DNA of 18,612 nt, taken from contig JAMQCK010000637.1 in the NCBI GenBank assembly GCA_024196135.1, forward strand, positions 1 to 18,612. Reading direction: 5' to 3'. The notes under the pieces are model-generated. The model did no database searches, was not told where the DNA came from, and saw nothing but the letters and a program-made list of their open reading frames with translations. Source of the DNA: Pleurotus ostreatus/Saccharomyces cerevisiae fusant. Taxonomy: Eukaryota; Opisthokonta. Positions 1 to 9,556 of this stretch are shown piece after piece; the first letter of the stretch is position 1; the number at the start of each line of letters is the position of its first letter. The translations under genes and the position numbers were made by a program.

Positions 1-2
1 AT

Positions 3-2375
3 GCGCAACGCGCGAACTGGCCCGCTCTGAATCACTGGAATAGGATTGGTACGCAGTCGCTTTTGACCTGCGATGTGAACAGGTTCTGATCATCCACTTA
101 GTGGCTATGACCGCCGCTTGGCATGGCGGTGCGCCCAAGCAAGATAGCAAATGGGTCAAGAACAAGGACCTTCGCAGCGCTATATCCTCGGCTATGGGGT
201 ACTGGTTCTCCCACGACTACAAGAATGACGCCTGCGTAAACGGAGACTTCCATGGAAAGAATGAGTGCCCTTGTGGGACGGCTGGCTTGTAAGACCTTGA
301 GTTCTATGTGCGAATGTTTATTCATCAACCTTCGTTAGCTGGAACACCAATTGGTACAGCAACGTCCTTGGTCTCCCTCTGCTAGTCTCGCAGACCTGCC
401 TCGTCCTCGGCGACTCTCTATCCAGCTCCGAGCGCAACTCCTGCACCCACATCACCTCCCGCGCTTATGCCACATTCAACGCGAACGAGGGCTATCTCAC
501 TGGCGCCAACGTACTCGACCTAGCCAAGATCGGTGCGGACGACGCTATGTTGATGAAGAACACGACGCGGCTCACGGATGCGTATTCGCGGGTACACGCC
601 CAGCTCGTGTACAGCGAGAAGGTGAAGAACGATGGTGTGAAGGCGGATGGGAGCTTCCAACAGCATGGCGGGCTTTTGTACAACGGCAACTACGGCAATG
701 TCTTGTGAGTCGTGTACCTCATCTGCGCCGAGATATGATGCTGACAACGTATATCCAGCGCGAAGGACGTGATGGAGCTCGAGATCAATGCGGCTCAGAC
801 CCAACTTGCCGCAAACGGGGACCAGCTAGCCGTCTTTGCCGCCCTCTTGGACTCAGACCGGTGGATGATTTTCAACAATCAGAAGACCTCTATCATGCAC
901 TGGGATTTCGTACGTGTTTTTTGAGGCGCTGTGACCTTACTGACCCTTGTGTCCTCGCTAGTCTGCTCTCCCCCGTTTCATTGCTTTCCCCACCGCCGAC
1001 TATCAGTGCGTAGCCAGCGAGTCGTAGCGCGAAGACTTACTGACGCCTTGCAGGCCTACCCACGACATCGGTATCAATCTAACCGCGGTCCAAGAGCTGG
1101 GCCGCCTCTCGGGAAACGCTGTCATCACCGACGTGGCTACTAGTCTCAAGGGCGGCTCGGAGGGGGCCAACGCAGGTAAATTGGAAGGGAACCGACTGTT
1201 CTATGCGAACGACTACATGGTGAGATTGAATTCCTCCTCTGAGCCTTACGTGCGACTGATGTGCGGGCAGGTCCATCGAGGCCAGAACTACGTGTCGACT
1301 CTGAAGATGTACTCCGAGCGCACGAAGAATTCGGAGTGCACCAACTCGGCGAATGTAAGCACGGTCCGCTCTCTTTCCTGTTTTGCTACTGACCTCCTCT
1401 CGACAGCCTTTCGGCTTCCACCTCGCAGACGGTACTCTGTACACGTACGTCCAAGGCAACGAATACGAGGACATCGCCGCCGCCTGGGACTGGGACATGA
1501 TCCCCGGCATCAGCGTCGACTACAAGGGCACGAAGCTCAACTGCTCAGCCACAAGCGCTACCGGCAAGCACTCCTTCGTCGGCGGCGTCTCGACCGGCGA
1601 CGTCGGCATCGCTGCCATGCGCTACACCAACCCCATCACGGGCAAGTTCTCCTTCCAGAAAGCCTGGTTCTTCACCGCCGATGATGTCCAGCGCGTGCTG
1701 ATCGGCAACATCAACAATACATCGCCCGTCGAGGTGCGCAGTGTGCTCGACCAGAAGCGCCACAGCGGCGATGTCTACATCGACGGGCAGGCGTCTGGCG
1801 GTACGACGAAGCAGGGCCCGAAATCGTTGTGGCATGCCGGCGTCGGGTACACCTTCCCCAACGACACGTCCGCGAAGCTGACGGTCGCCACTGGCAACAA
1901 GTCGGGCGCCTGGAACAAGATTGGCACGTCCGGTCAAGGCTCTACCACCGTCGACCTCTTCACCGCCTACCTCGCTCGCACGAACACCTCGCAGCCCCTC
2001 GAGTACACCATATACCCCGGTACCGCGGACCAGGGCGCATTCGCAAGCAAAGCGGCCGCCTCCACTCTGCAAACCGTGCAGAACGACGTGCACATCTCCG
2101 CGGTGTACGATAGCGCAGCGAAGGTCGCCTACGCCGTGTTCTGGGACGAGAAGGGAGGGGCAGTTAGTTTCCCTGATGGCTCGAATATCAGGACGAATAT
2201 CGCGTCTACGGTCATCTACGATGCAGTTTCAATGAAGGCCTTCGCTTCCGATCCTACGCAGAAGCAAACACAGCTGCAGCTAGCCGTTACGCCGGCTGGC
2301 CAGCCTGCTGTGTTTAAGACGTTGGATCTACCAGCGGGAGGGAAAGCTGGTTCGGGCGTATCCTTGGATCTCTGA
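3..2375 (+). CDS. Polysaccharide lyase family 8 (hyaluronate/chondroitin/xanthan lyase-like), 5'-partial
   Basis: Seen: eight exons, 3-48, 102-288, 339-704, 759-909, 962-1005, 1054-1219, 1271-1354 and 1407-2375, join in phase over introns of 48-54 nt. They give about 670 residues; the N-terminus, with any signal peptide, lies left of the window. Family knowledge: PL8 enzymes cleave uronic-acid polysaccharides by beta-elimination using an (alpha/alpha) toroid followed by beta-sandwich domains. Matching motifs are an Asn-Trp-Tyr aromatic patch (349-357), TGAN with the likely catalytic Asn (508-510), and DGSFQQH...GNYG with likely catalytic His (664-666) and Tyr (691-693) nine residues apart. 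An LGR motif carries Arg at 1103-1105, and WDWDMIPG follows near 1490 at the start of the beta domains. The protein is presumably secreted and acts on extracellular acidic glycans; the substrate cannot be told from sequence. Odd points: the aromatic patch is NWY rather than NWW, and the second Arg expected after GR is Gly. Family assignment is firm. Confidence 0.9.
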
Positions 2376-2923
2376 TTTATGCATTTGGTTTCTGACGACT
2401 CCTTCTCTTACTGATACTGATGTATGTCTACTTATACTGACTCGGCGACTGTTTATGTTGGGCAGTGTGCTATGGTATGCTAAGGCCAATGTGACTGGCA
2501 AGTTTTCCATGCCGACATCCCGCAGAGCTAGCAATGTTTTCCTCTCAATCTGTCCCGCGAACATTATGATCCACGCCAAGTGTATGCCCGAGTTGTGGGC
2601 GCTCATCGGAAGTTGCCGAGCCTGTCCGATTATCGCCGAATCAGGCAATTCGTATGGTGCTTCCCCGCGGTCATCCGCGGAAGCCAAGCCGTGAGCAGAC
2701 CGTAGAACGTCCGAGCTCAATTATCCCTTCAGTGCATATTCTAGTAATGAAGACTCATACAGTTACAGAAACATATATGTACACACAACATCTAACGTCC
2801 CCGTCAGCTCGTTATACAAGAAAATGAGATCGCCATGTCGTAGCCTAGGCGTGTCATGTAGTGATTACCAGCCGTCGTCCTCATAATGGCGCTCACGCGC
2901 ATATACCCCATCGTGTAATTCAC
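2376..2923. other. Intergenic spacer between two convergent gene ends
   Basis: This 548-base stretch lies between the stop codons of the PL8 lyase and the GT90 gene and should hold both 3' untranslated regions. I see no ORF with recognisable similarity and no AATAAA on either strand. A small GC-rich inverted repeat, CCGCGG-TCAT-CCGCGG, lies near 2666-2681. Nothing else stands out. Confidence 0.6.
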
Positions 2924-5119
2924 CTATCCCGTGTAGTCCATCTCCTCCCGGTCCGCGGCACACAGCCGTGCATACTCAAGACACAACCGGTAGACGTAGA
3001 CTGCAAGCATTCGTCAGCAAACACGCCGTCCGCACCCTCCTCACCCAAAGCACCACAAACGATTGAACATGAATAAGAGACCAACCACTCACCCTCCATA
3101 TCCACCAACCGCCCCATCGTCTTCTTCCACTCCCTTCCCGCCTTCGCAATCTTCCTCAACTTCCGATCGCCCTCCACATTCCTCGCCCCCACCGGCGGCC
3201 ACCGCGCCACCCGCGACGCGTCGTCATACACCATCTGCGCCTCGCCGCTCTCGCCTTCGCCGTCTCCGCGCTCGCCGTCCTCTGAATCCTCTTCCTCCTC
3301 GGCGAGGCTGGCCTTGTAGGCCTCCATGGTCGCCTCGGAGGGCCCGCTGTAGTACGCGTGGATGTTGTAGAGCTCGCGGTAGCTCGTGCTGAGGGGGATG
3401 AAGTGGACCCAGGGTCTAGATAGCGCGTCAGCATCGTGGACCCAAGTAAAAGAAGAGATCTACGCACTCTATCCAATCCGAATAAAACTCCTTGTACACG
3501 CTCGACTTCACCGGCACGGAGTCGCTCTCCAAGAACGCCATGAAGCGCCCCGAGTAGCCCATCCCATCGAGATCCGCCAGGTACTTGTGCGCCCAATGCG
3601 CGCCTAGCGGTACAGCGTCGCCAAATCGGTGCTCCGCAAACAGCGCCTCAAGACCACCGGGGAACTCTTTATGCGTGGCGGCCGTGAACGCAACGTCCGT
3701 GATCTCCTCGTTCAAGAGGCCCGCCTTGACCTCCGTGGTCACCCAGTTCGTCGACCCGGCGGGCTCCTCGAACGTGACGGCGCGCAACGTATCAGACCCG
3801 TCGCTCGTCATGCGCACGAAGCGATGGCGCTGATACGACGCAACATGGCCGGGAGGCGTGCTGCCTCCACCCGTCGTCGACCCGCGCCAGAAGATCATAT
3901 CCGTCTTGGCCTCCCAAGGAACCTCCATCGGGTCAACGTCATCCACCTCCTTCGTCTCGAAGTTCCAGCCGTACGTATACTGCTGCGAGGAGCGGTAATA
4001 GTAGTGGCTGGGGATGCGGATGTCGGAGAAGCCGCGGGCGCGCGCAGGGCTAAAGATGGGAAAGAGGGCAGGGATTGTGCGCCAGTCGGAGAAGAAGTGG
4101 CCTTGCGTGTAGTGCGCCTGCGGATGTTGGCAGAAATCGAGGCGGGAGGGGACGCTCATGGTGAAGTAGAAGTCACGCCCGCGGCCCTCGAGCTCGGGCT
4201 GCAGGTAGTCGATAGGCGAAGCGAAGGGGTTGATCCTGTTGGCGAGTATGCGTCGTGCAGGCGAGCTGGGCGGGCAGCTGCGGCGCCAGATATCCCACAC
4301 GTTGCCATCGCCTTGCCAGTCGATCATGAACTCGCCGTCAGCGTTCATGATGTCGATGCCGTCGCTGGAGTCTTGGTCTGTCGAGTTGGGATAATGGATG
4401 TGTTCCCAAGGTACGATAACGCGGCCTTCTGCAAGGGCGTTTATGGCAAAGTCGAGGTCGGGGAGCTACGAGGCGGTTAGATATGAAGGCTAGGAGATAT
4501 GACGCGACGCACCTCATGTGCAAATTTGGAGAGCATGACGAGGAATTGCCGACCACGAGCGCCACCCTCGGGGCCGTCGTCGTCCGTGTTATCCAGGACC
4601 TCGCCATCGCGAATCGAGATGTAGTCCATGGAGGGGAGGTCGGCTGCCTGCAGTATTGATGAGTATATGCGCGCGTAAAACATAATAAAATCGCACCTGC
4701 TTCGCGCGGCGCGCAACTTCGACCCCAGACATGTTCCAAAAAGGCGCAAAGTCCTCCATCAGACCGTCGAACTCGTCGACCATGACAAAGCCGGCCTCTT
4801 GCGCGAACTCCCACCACTTGTCGAAGCCGCGCGGAGGGTTCATCTCGTAGCGGCGCTTGTACTCGTCGACCGCCTGCTTGAGAGTCTTGCTCTGGCGTTT
4901 GCGCTTCGCGTCGAAGCGGCGGTGGGCGAGTTCGGTGTACTTGGCAATGGGGTGCACCTTCAGCGGCGCGTGCGCGTCGACCAGGACATCGTCGAGCGGA
5001 AGGCCCACGTACGAGTCGCCCCCGCGAAAGCCGACCTGGAGGACGAGCAGCGCGGCGCAGAAGAGCGCGACATAGGCGGTATTCCTCGTGTACGGCCACC
5101 GCCTCTCGACGCGTCGCAT
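2924..5119 (-). CDS. CAP10-domain glycosyltransferase, family GT90 (type II Golgi membrane protein)
   Basis: Seen: five exons on the minus strand, 5119-4697, 4647-4513, 4465-3468, 3415-3093 and 3000-2924, join in phase and encode 651 residues. One hydrophobic segment (about residues 14-30) follows a short basic N-terminus, as in a type II signal anchor; the rest would face the Golgi lumen. The C-terminal half carries the CAP10/GT90 signature: FWRGST at about 378-383, DGMGYSGRFMAFL at about 486-498, then SDSVP, an EPWVHFIPLS stretch at 519-528 and a closing DMEVYVYRLCLEYARL. Known: the family includes Cryptococcus Cap10 and the xylosyltransferase Cxt1, which build surface glycans and glycolipids. 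Donor and acceptor here are unknown. An acidic insert (about 558-577, mostly Glu/Asp/Gly) interrupts the C-terminal part. I chose the ATG at 5119 rather than the in-frame ATG at 5191, because a TATA-like box at 5219-5226 would place the transcript start near or below 5191. Confidence 0.9.
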
Positions 5120-5218
5120 GCTGGTCGTGGATGGTGGTGGTGGGGAGAAGAAAAGGCTCGAGTAAAGTGACACCTCCGCGCTCCGCTCCATTGACGCGCA
5201 CGGATCGAGCGCGCAGCC

Positions 5219-5226
5219 CCTATATC
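5219..5226 (-). promoter_or_regulatory. TATA-like box upstream of the GT90 gene
   Basis: The minus strand reads GATATAGG here, about 100 nt upstream of the chosen ATG at 5119 and only about 28 nt upstream of the alternative ATG at 5191. With the usual 25-30 nt spacing, the transcript would start near 5191, favouring the downstream start. This is a motif match only. Confidence 0.35.
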
Positions 5227-5941
5227 GAAGCCGCCTGTCGTGCTAATCGGGACGGATGCTCGGAGGTTATTTTGCGCGGATGAGGACGCTGACATGAGGT
5301 CCGTAAATTGCTGGAGTGTTCCCCTGCTGTTCCTGGGCGCCTGCGCGAGGCTCAGGGCGTCGTGCGTCCCGTCGGGGGACTCGGAGAGCGTACGCGGCCA
5401 GGTCAGGTCCCAAATCCAGCCAGAGAATGCATGTCCGCGCAGGGCAGAGCACAAATGAGGGGAGTTCGGACTCGGAGCGGGCGTCCACCCTCAGCGCCAC
5501 CACAGCCAGCTTTCCCCAGCATGATCGGGTGGAGGGGAGCGGATATCGCGAAGCTGTCAGAATTAGAGCTAGAGCATGGAAGCCTCCCCATAATCAGTAT
5601 TCAGTAGCAGCAGTCTCAGTCATGTCCGCGGGTTGCCAATCGTCCGTCGCCATGCAAGAGGTATGCCAGTAAACAGCCGTGCTAGCCCGCGGAGGAGGAG
5701 GACGCGCGGGACGCAAAATGGCTCCGCGAGAAAAGCACACGGCGTTTGCCGGCGGATGCTTTCCTCACGCCCCTGGCTCAGGCCTGGGCTCTTTCCCCGG
5801 CCTCTCCCCGAACGTTCCTCACAGCCAACTCTAAATTATGTTCCTCGGGCCTCGATGCTGCATGTCCATCAATGCCCCCGCGGCTATACGCGTCGGTGCC
5901 ACATTTGCCGGACGATCTTCTTGCAGGTTGCCACAAATTGC

Positions 5942-5961
5942 TGGCTGATTCGAATCAGCCA
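5942..5961. repeat. Perfect 20-bp palindrome
   Basis: The sequence TGGCTGATTCGAATCAGCCA is identical to its own reverse complement over all 20 bases, and the symmetry stops at the next base on each side. It lies about 820 bp upstream of the GT90 start codon and about 500 bp past the AMSH stop codon. It could be a site for a dimeric DNA-binding protein or, if transcribed, a hairpin. Function is unknown. Confidence 0.8.
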
Positions 5962-6458
5962 TGCCACCTGCTTTCTGAAGTTTCCCCACTGGCATCATGC
6001 AGGGCAGCGTACAGTATTGCCCCATTCAAGTCTTGCCTTTGACGCATCGAAGGGAAGCCCTCAGCTAAGTACCTCGCCTACGTATTACCACCTCTCCCCA
6101 TACCGCTCACCGTCGCAAAATAAAGTGTAGAAAACAAGAAAACGGCATGCTATACATATTCATGGTGGGTGCGTGCATAATATACAGTGCATGGATGCGG
6201 CGTAAAGATCATGATACATAGATGAAGGTGAAAGCCAATGTCCTCTACTCACGATGATGATGCGTCCCAGTGGTTCCCTCCTCCCCACTTCCTCGATTAA
6301 TCCTTCTCTTCGCATAGTAGCCCCTTCTCTTCCTCCCATTAGCTTCCCTCTACACCTGATTAGTAGCTTTCCCGATTAGTCAGTCGTATCACTTGTCTCC
6401 TTCTTCCTTCTCGATAGGTTTAGACAACTCGCCGCTCCCCGGTCCTTGATGATGGGAA

Positions 6459-9045
6459 TTAACGGAGGTCGACGATCTCCAGGTGAGCCTCCTTCAGGTA
6501 GACGTGCTCCCTGTCGGCGTCCTGCGAGGTCGCGCGTCAGCTTCTTTACGATGAAAAGATTTTCACGACAAAACCACTCACAGTATAGATCGGCTTGTCA
6601 GGGTGCGGGTGGAACGCCTCCTTTGCCTGACAATTCAAGATGATCTGCAACCCCGGCGGGTCTGTCAAGCGGAAGATACCAAATCTGAACATCGATATTA
6701 GCATACGAGTGACACTGAGCGCTCGAGGGGGTGAAGCCCGGAGGTGAAGGTAAACAGGACTCACGTCGGGTTGTACTTCGGCGCGCACACGATGGCGAAC
6801 GACTCCGGCAGCATGCATTGGAAGGCGGAGTGCGTGTGCAGGTCCACGGACGACATGAAGCATGATTGCGAGGGATGGGTGTGGATCTGGAGAATGAGGT
6901 CAGCAAGAATAACTCTGTCGGTGCAGTGGCACAAAGAGGCCGCTCTCGAGGGGAATTACGCCTCACCCAACCCAGCGTAATCAAACTCCTCTCCTCCGTA
7001 AACTCCAACACCAACTCCTCATCGTCCATCGTACACGTATCGCTCGTCGCATGCTGCTTCGGGATCAACAGCGTCGTCACCACATACTTGTGCCCCCTAT
7101 CCTTCCCCAGCAACAACCCGCACGTCTCCCGGTTCAGCGACGTGTTGATCTTCGCGATCGCGAGGAACCTGGGCAGCGTCTCCCGCGGGACCGTCACGCG
7201 CTTGAGCTGCCCGGGCTTGGGGGGCTCCTTCTCCTTCTTGACGCGCGGCGGGGCGGGGTAGCCAGGGTAGGCGGTGGAGGTGGAAGAGGAGGAGGCGACG
7301 GGCGCGGAGGGCTTGGGGAGGAGGTCGCTGGAGTAGAGCGGCCGCGGGGCGCGCTCGAATTGCTTGCCGTCGAAGAGGAGGTTGTTGTTGGTGGGGGTGG
7401 GAACGGGAGCGGCGGAGCTGGCTTGGTCGTCGGTGGACATGATGGAGGGCGCGTAGCCCTGGCCGCGCTGGTGCTGCGACATGAGCTGCGGGTACTGGAT
7501 GTGCGCGGCGCCTTGGCCGACGGAGGGTGGGCTGGTTATGAGGTAAGTATCGTCGATGCGTCGACCACGACGCGGTCCAGGCTCACCTCTTCTCCTGAGG
7601 CCGGTGCTTCTGGAGCTTGCTTGGTCGTCGCGTATGACCGTGATGCACCGACTCCGAGTCCGTGGTATCGTCGTCGTATGCCGGGTTCTCCAGCGGCATG
7701 GTCATAGGCGGCGGCGGCTCCTGACGCCCAGTGTACTGGTTCGGCGGCGACGATGGGCGCGATGGCTGCGGCGATGGGCCCCTAGTCCCCGGCAGTGTCG
7801 GGTAGTGCGGGCCCGAGGGATGCGAACCCGAGGGCTGATGGTGCGGGGTGGGGAAGGACGGATATTGCGGCGCCGATGGCTGAGGGGTCGAGTGCTGGGA
7901 CTGCTGCGGGGTAGCGTACTGCGAGTGCGTGGGCTGAGGCGTGGTGGGCTGTGTGCGCGGGTACTGCGATGGGGGAGGGGGGACGTAGACGGCAGTGGTC
8001 GGGGTGGTGGAAGAGCTCGGGTGCTGGTAGGCTTGCGGCTCGGTTGGCTGAGGGCTGATCATGGCAGCGGCTTGCTGCTGTTCCCGCGCGACACGCGCCG
8101 CTGTCTCTGCTTCCACGAGCCGCGCGCGCTCCTGACGCTTCTGCTCCTCCTTCCGCCGCTGGATCTCTTCCGCCTGCCGCCGTAGTGCCTCCTGATGTTG
8201 CTCATGGCGCGACGGGGCGGGCTGCGCTTGTGGCGGCGGGGATGTGGCGAAGGCAAGGTTATCGCCTCGATGTACGTTGGCGGGTGTCGGTGCAGTTGAC
8301 GGGGCGCGACTGCCGGCGGCTTGACGGGCTGCGGAGAGGGCAGCTTGCGTCGAGGCGGATGTTACACTCCGCGCAGTTGCGTACTGCGACGCCGAGCTCT
8401 GGGCGCGCTCCTGCTCGAACTCCTCTCGCTGGCGCTGCCAGGCCGCCCGCTCGTCCTCCAGGGCTTGCTGCTGCTGCCGATCTACGACTTCACGTGGCGC
8501 GCGCTGGCCGGGAGGAGGTAGACCCTGAGAGCGCGCATCGGGTGTACGGTCGGAGTCTTCTGCCTCCTCCGGGTGTGCTTGCATCCATCGTTCGTGGCGC
8601 TCGACGAGGATCGGCTTCAGCTGGCCGAGGCAGTCGAGGATGTCCTGTCCGTTCTACAATAACCGATCAGTAAACAAGTTCACACAGGAGCCCCGCGTCG
8701 GGGGCCCAACGATCCACGCACCAGCCCCAGGTTATGCCTGTGTTTATCGCTCAGCATCGTCCTATAGTCCCGGTGCGTCGGGAGCTTGTCGAGCACGAGG
8801 GTCGCGGCGCGCGCGAACGAGACGAACGCGTTCTCGTGGTCGCCGTGTGCCGCAAACGTCTTCCCATCCTTCCTGTACTGCTCCGCCTGCCGGAGGTAGA
8901 ACTTGAGCTCCTTGCGATCGTCCCAGAGGTTGTCGAGTGCGCGCTCTGCGAGTTCACCGATGGACGCGGGGCGGCGCGAGGGCGTTCGCGCGGGGGTTTG
9001 GGCGTAACTTGGTGGGGTCGGAGTGGCGCTGGGAGTGGCGTACAT
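6459..9045 (-). CDS. AMSH/STAMBP-type JAMM deubiquitinase (Sst2-like)
   Basis: Seen: six minus-strand exons, 9045-8722, 8653-7587, 7531-6967, 6886-6765, 6684-6582 and 6521-6459, join in phase and encode 747 residues. Residues about 28-125 form a helical AMSH/USP8-type N-terminal (MIT-like) domain. A charged coiled coil rich in Gln/Glu/Arg and a long Pro/Gln/Ser/His-rich linker follow. The C-terminal JAMM metalloprotease domain has the catalytic Glu (about 599, in [10 protein letters not shown]), zinc ligands His654 and His656 (HTHP) and Asp667 (SSVD). His669 and the later Cys...HPH cluster match the second zinc site specific to AMSH. Known role: cleavage of Lys63-linked ubiquitin chains from cargo on endosomes with ESCRT-0/III. 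All catalytic and zinc residues are present, so it should be active. Length exceeds human AMSH because of the linker. The start at 9045 is the first ATG of the first recognisable domain exon, about 50 nt below a TATA-like TTATAA at 9096-9101. Confidence 0.93.
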
Positions 9046-9556
9046 GGCTGCAGGAGGAGAGAAAGGTGGTACCCTGCCAGTCTCTGCTCTGATGATTATA
9101 AGGGCTGGTGTACTGAGCAGGAGGCCCGGTGGTCGATCCCGGCTCTAACGGTGTAATTGTCTTCCGGTGCTGCCTATTGTTCCAGCAGCCCTCTTCTGCC
9201 TGGGGACGGGACTCTTCAGTAGAGATTTGGTGTGAATAAAGAGAGAGTGCGTGCTCTGTGGACTGTCTGGAGTCTGGATTGTAGACAGAGGGCAAGGACT
9301 TGGGCGCGTCACGTTTTGTGACAATGTCACGACGTTGTGGACGCGCGGAGGTAATCCTCGCTCTCACTCAAACGCACCGTCATGGTCAGCACAGCAAGGT
9401 ATCGGGTCTTGTAGTCATTTGATTAGGTGTACAGTACAAGGTACGCTCAAGACGCCGTCCGTCAACTTTGTAGAAGTCGATGGCTTGTCCAGAACATGCT
9501 CGCATTGCAGTACTCACGAGTCATGGTAGTCCTTCCCTCTCATAGTCACCATCTCC
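9046..9556. other. AMSH promoter side / Zrg17-like gene 3' side
   Basis: This 511-base spacer separates the AMSH start from the stop codon of the next minus-strand gene. It contains a TATA-like TTATAA on the minus strand at 9096-9101, about 50 nt before the AMSH ATG, and the palindromic element at 9304-9346 listed separately. Short ORFs here have no recognisable similarity. Confidence 0.5.
9304..9346 (-). promoter_or_regulatory. Palindromic upstream element, copy 1 (AMSH)
   Basis: The core GTGACAATGTCAC (9318-9330) is a 5-bp inverted repeat with a 3-nt spacer. It is nested in an outer inverted repeat, GCGCGTC (9304-9310) with GACGCGC (9340-9346). Read on the minus strand, 9346 to 9318 matches 12021-12049 at 24 of 29 positions. 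The core centre is 279 bp upstream of the AMSH ATG. GTGAC half-sites would suit a dimeric regulator such as a bZIP protein; that is inference. Confidence 0.55.

Larger units (their letters stand above)
5120..6458. other. Large intergenic region between GT90 5' end and AMSH 3' end
   Basis: This 1.34-kb stretch contains the GT90 promoter side and the AMSH 3' side. The longest ORF is 165 codons on the plus strand (5633-6130). It is rich in Arg, Ser and His, has no recognisable domain, and does not read like a conserved protein. A plus-strand AATAAA (6119-6124) lies just inside its end, so a short unannotated plus-strand transcript is possible but unsupported. The notable structure is the perfect palindrome at 5942-5961, listed separately. 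No tRNA or transposon feature was seen. Confidence 0.5.

Noticed and set aside
3629..4480. 283-codon plus-strand ORF opposite the GT90 gene
   Set aside because: It mirrors the large GT90 exon (4465-3468) and has no recognisable domain.
5119..5191. ATG at 5191 as the GT90 start
   Set aside because: It lies only about 28 nt below the TATA-like box and would add a Ser/Pro-rich stretch before the basic signal-anchor start, so the ATG at 5119 fits better.
5942..5961. T-arm of a tRNA (TTCGAAT motif)
   Set aside because: The symmetric stem leaves an even-sized loop rather than the 7-nt T-loop, and no acceptor, D or anticodon arm is found upstream.
5633..6130. 165-codon ORF as a protein-coding gene
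   Set aside because: No domain, no start-context support and irregular composition; kept only as a possible transcript under findings.
7051..8673. Several plus-strand ORFs of 160-218 codons opposite AMSH
   Set aside because: They are shadows of the repetitive Pro/Gln-rich and JAMM exons on the other strand, with no domain similarity.
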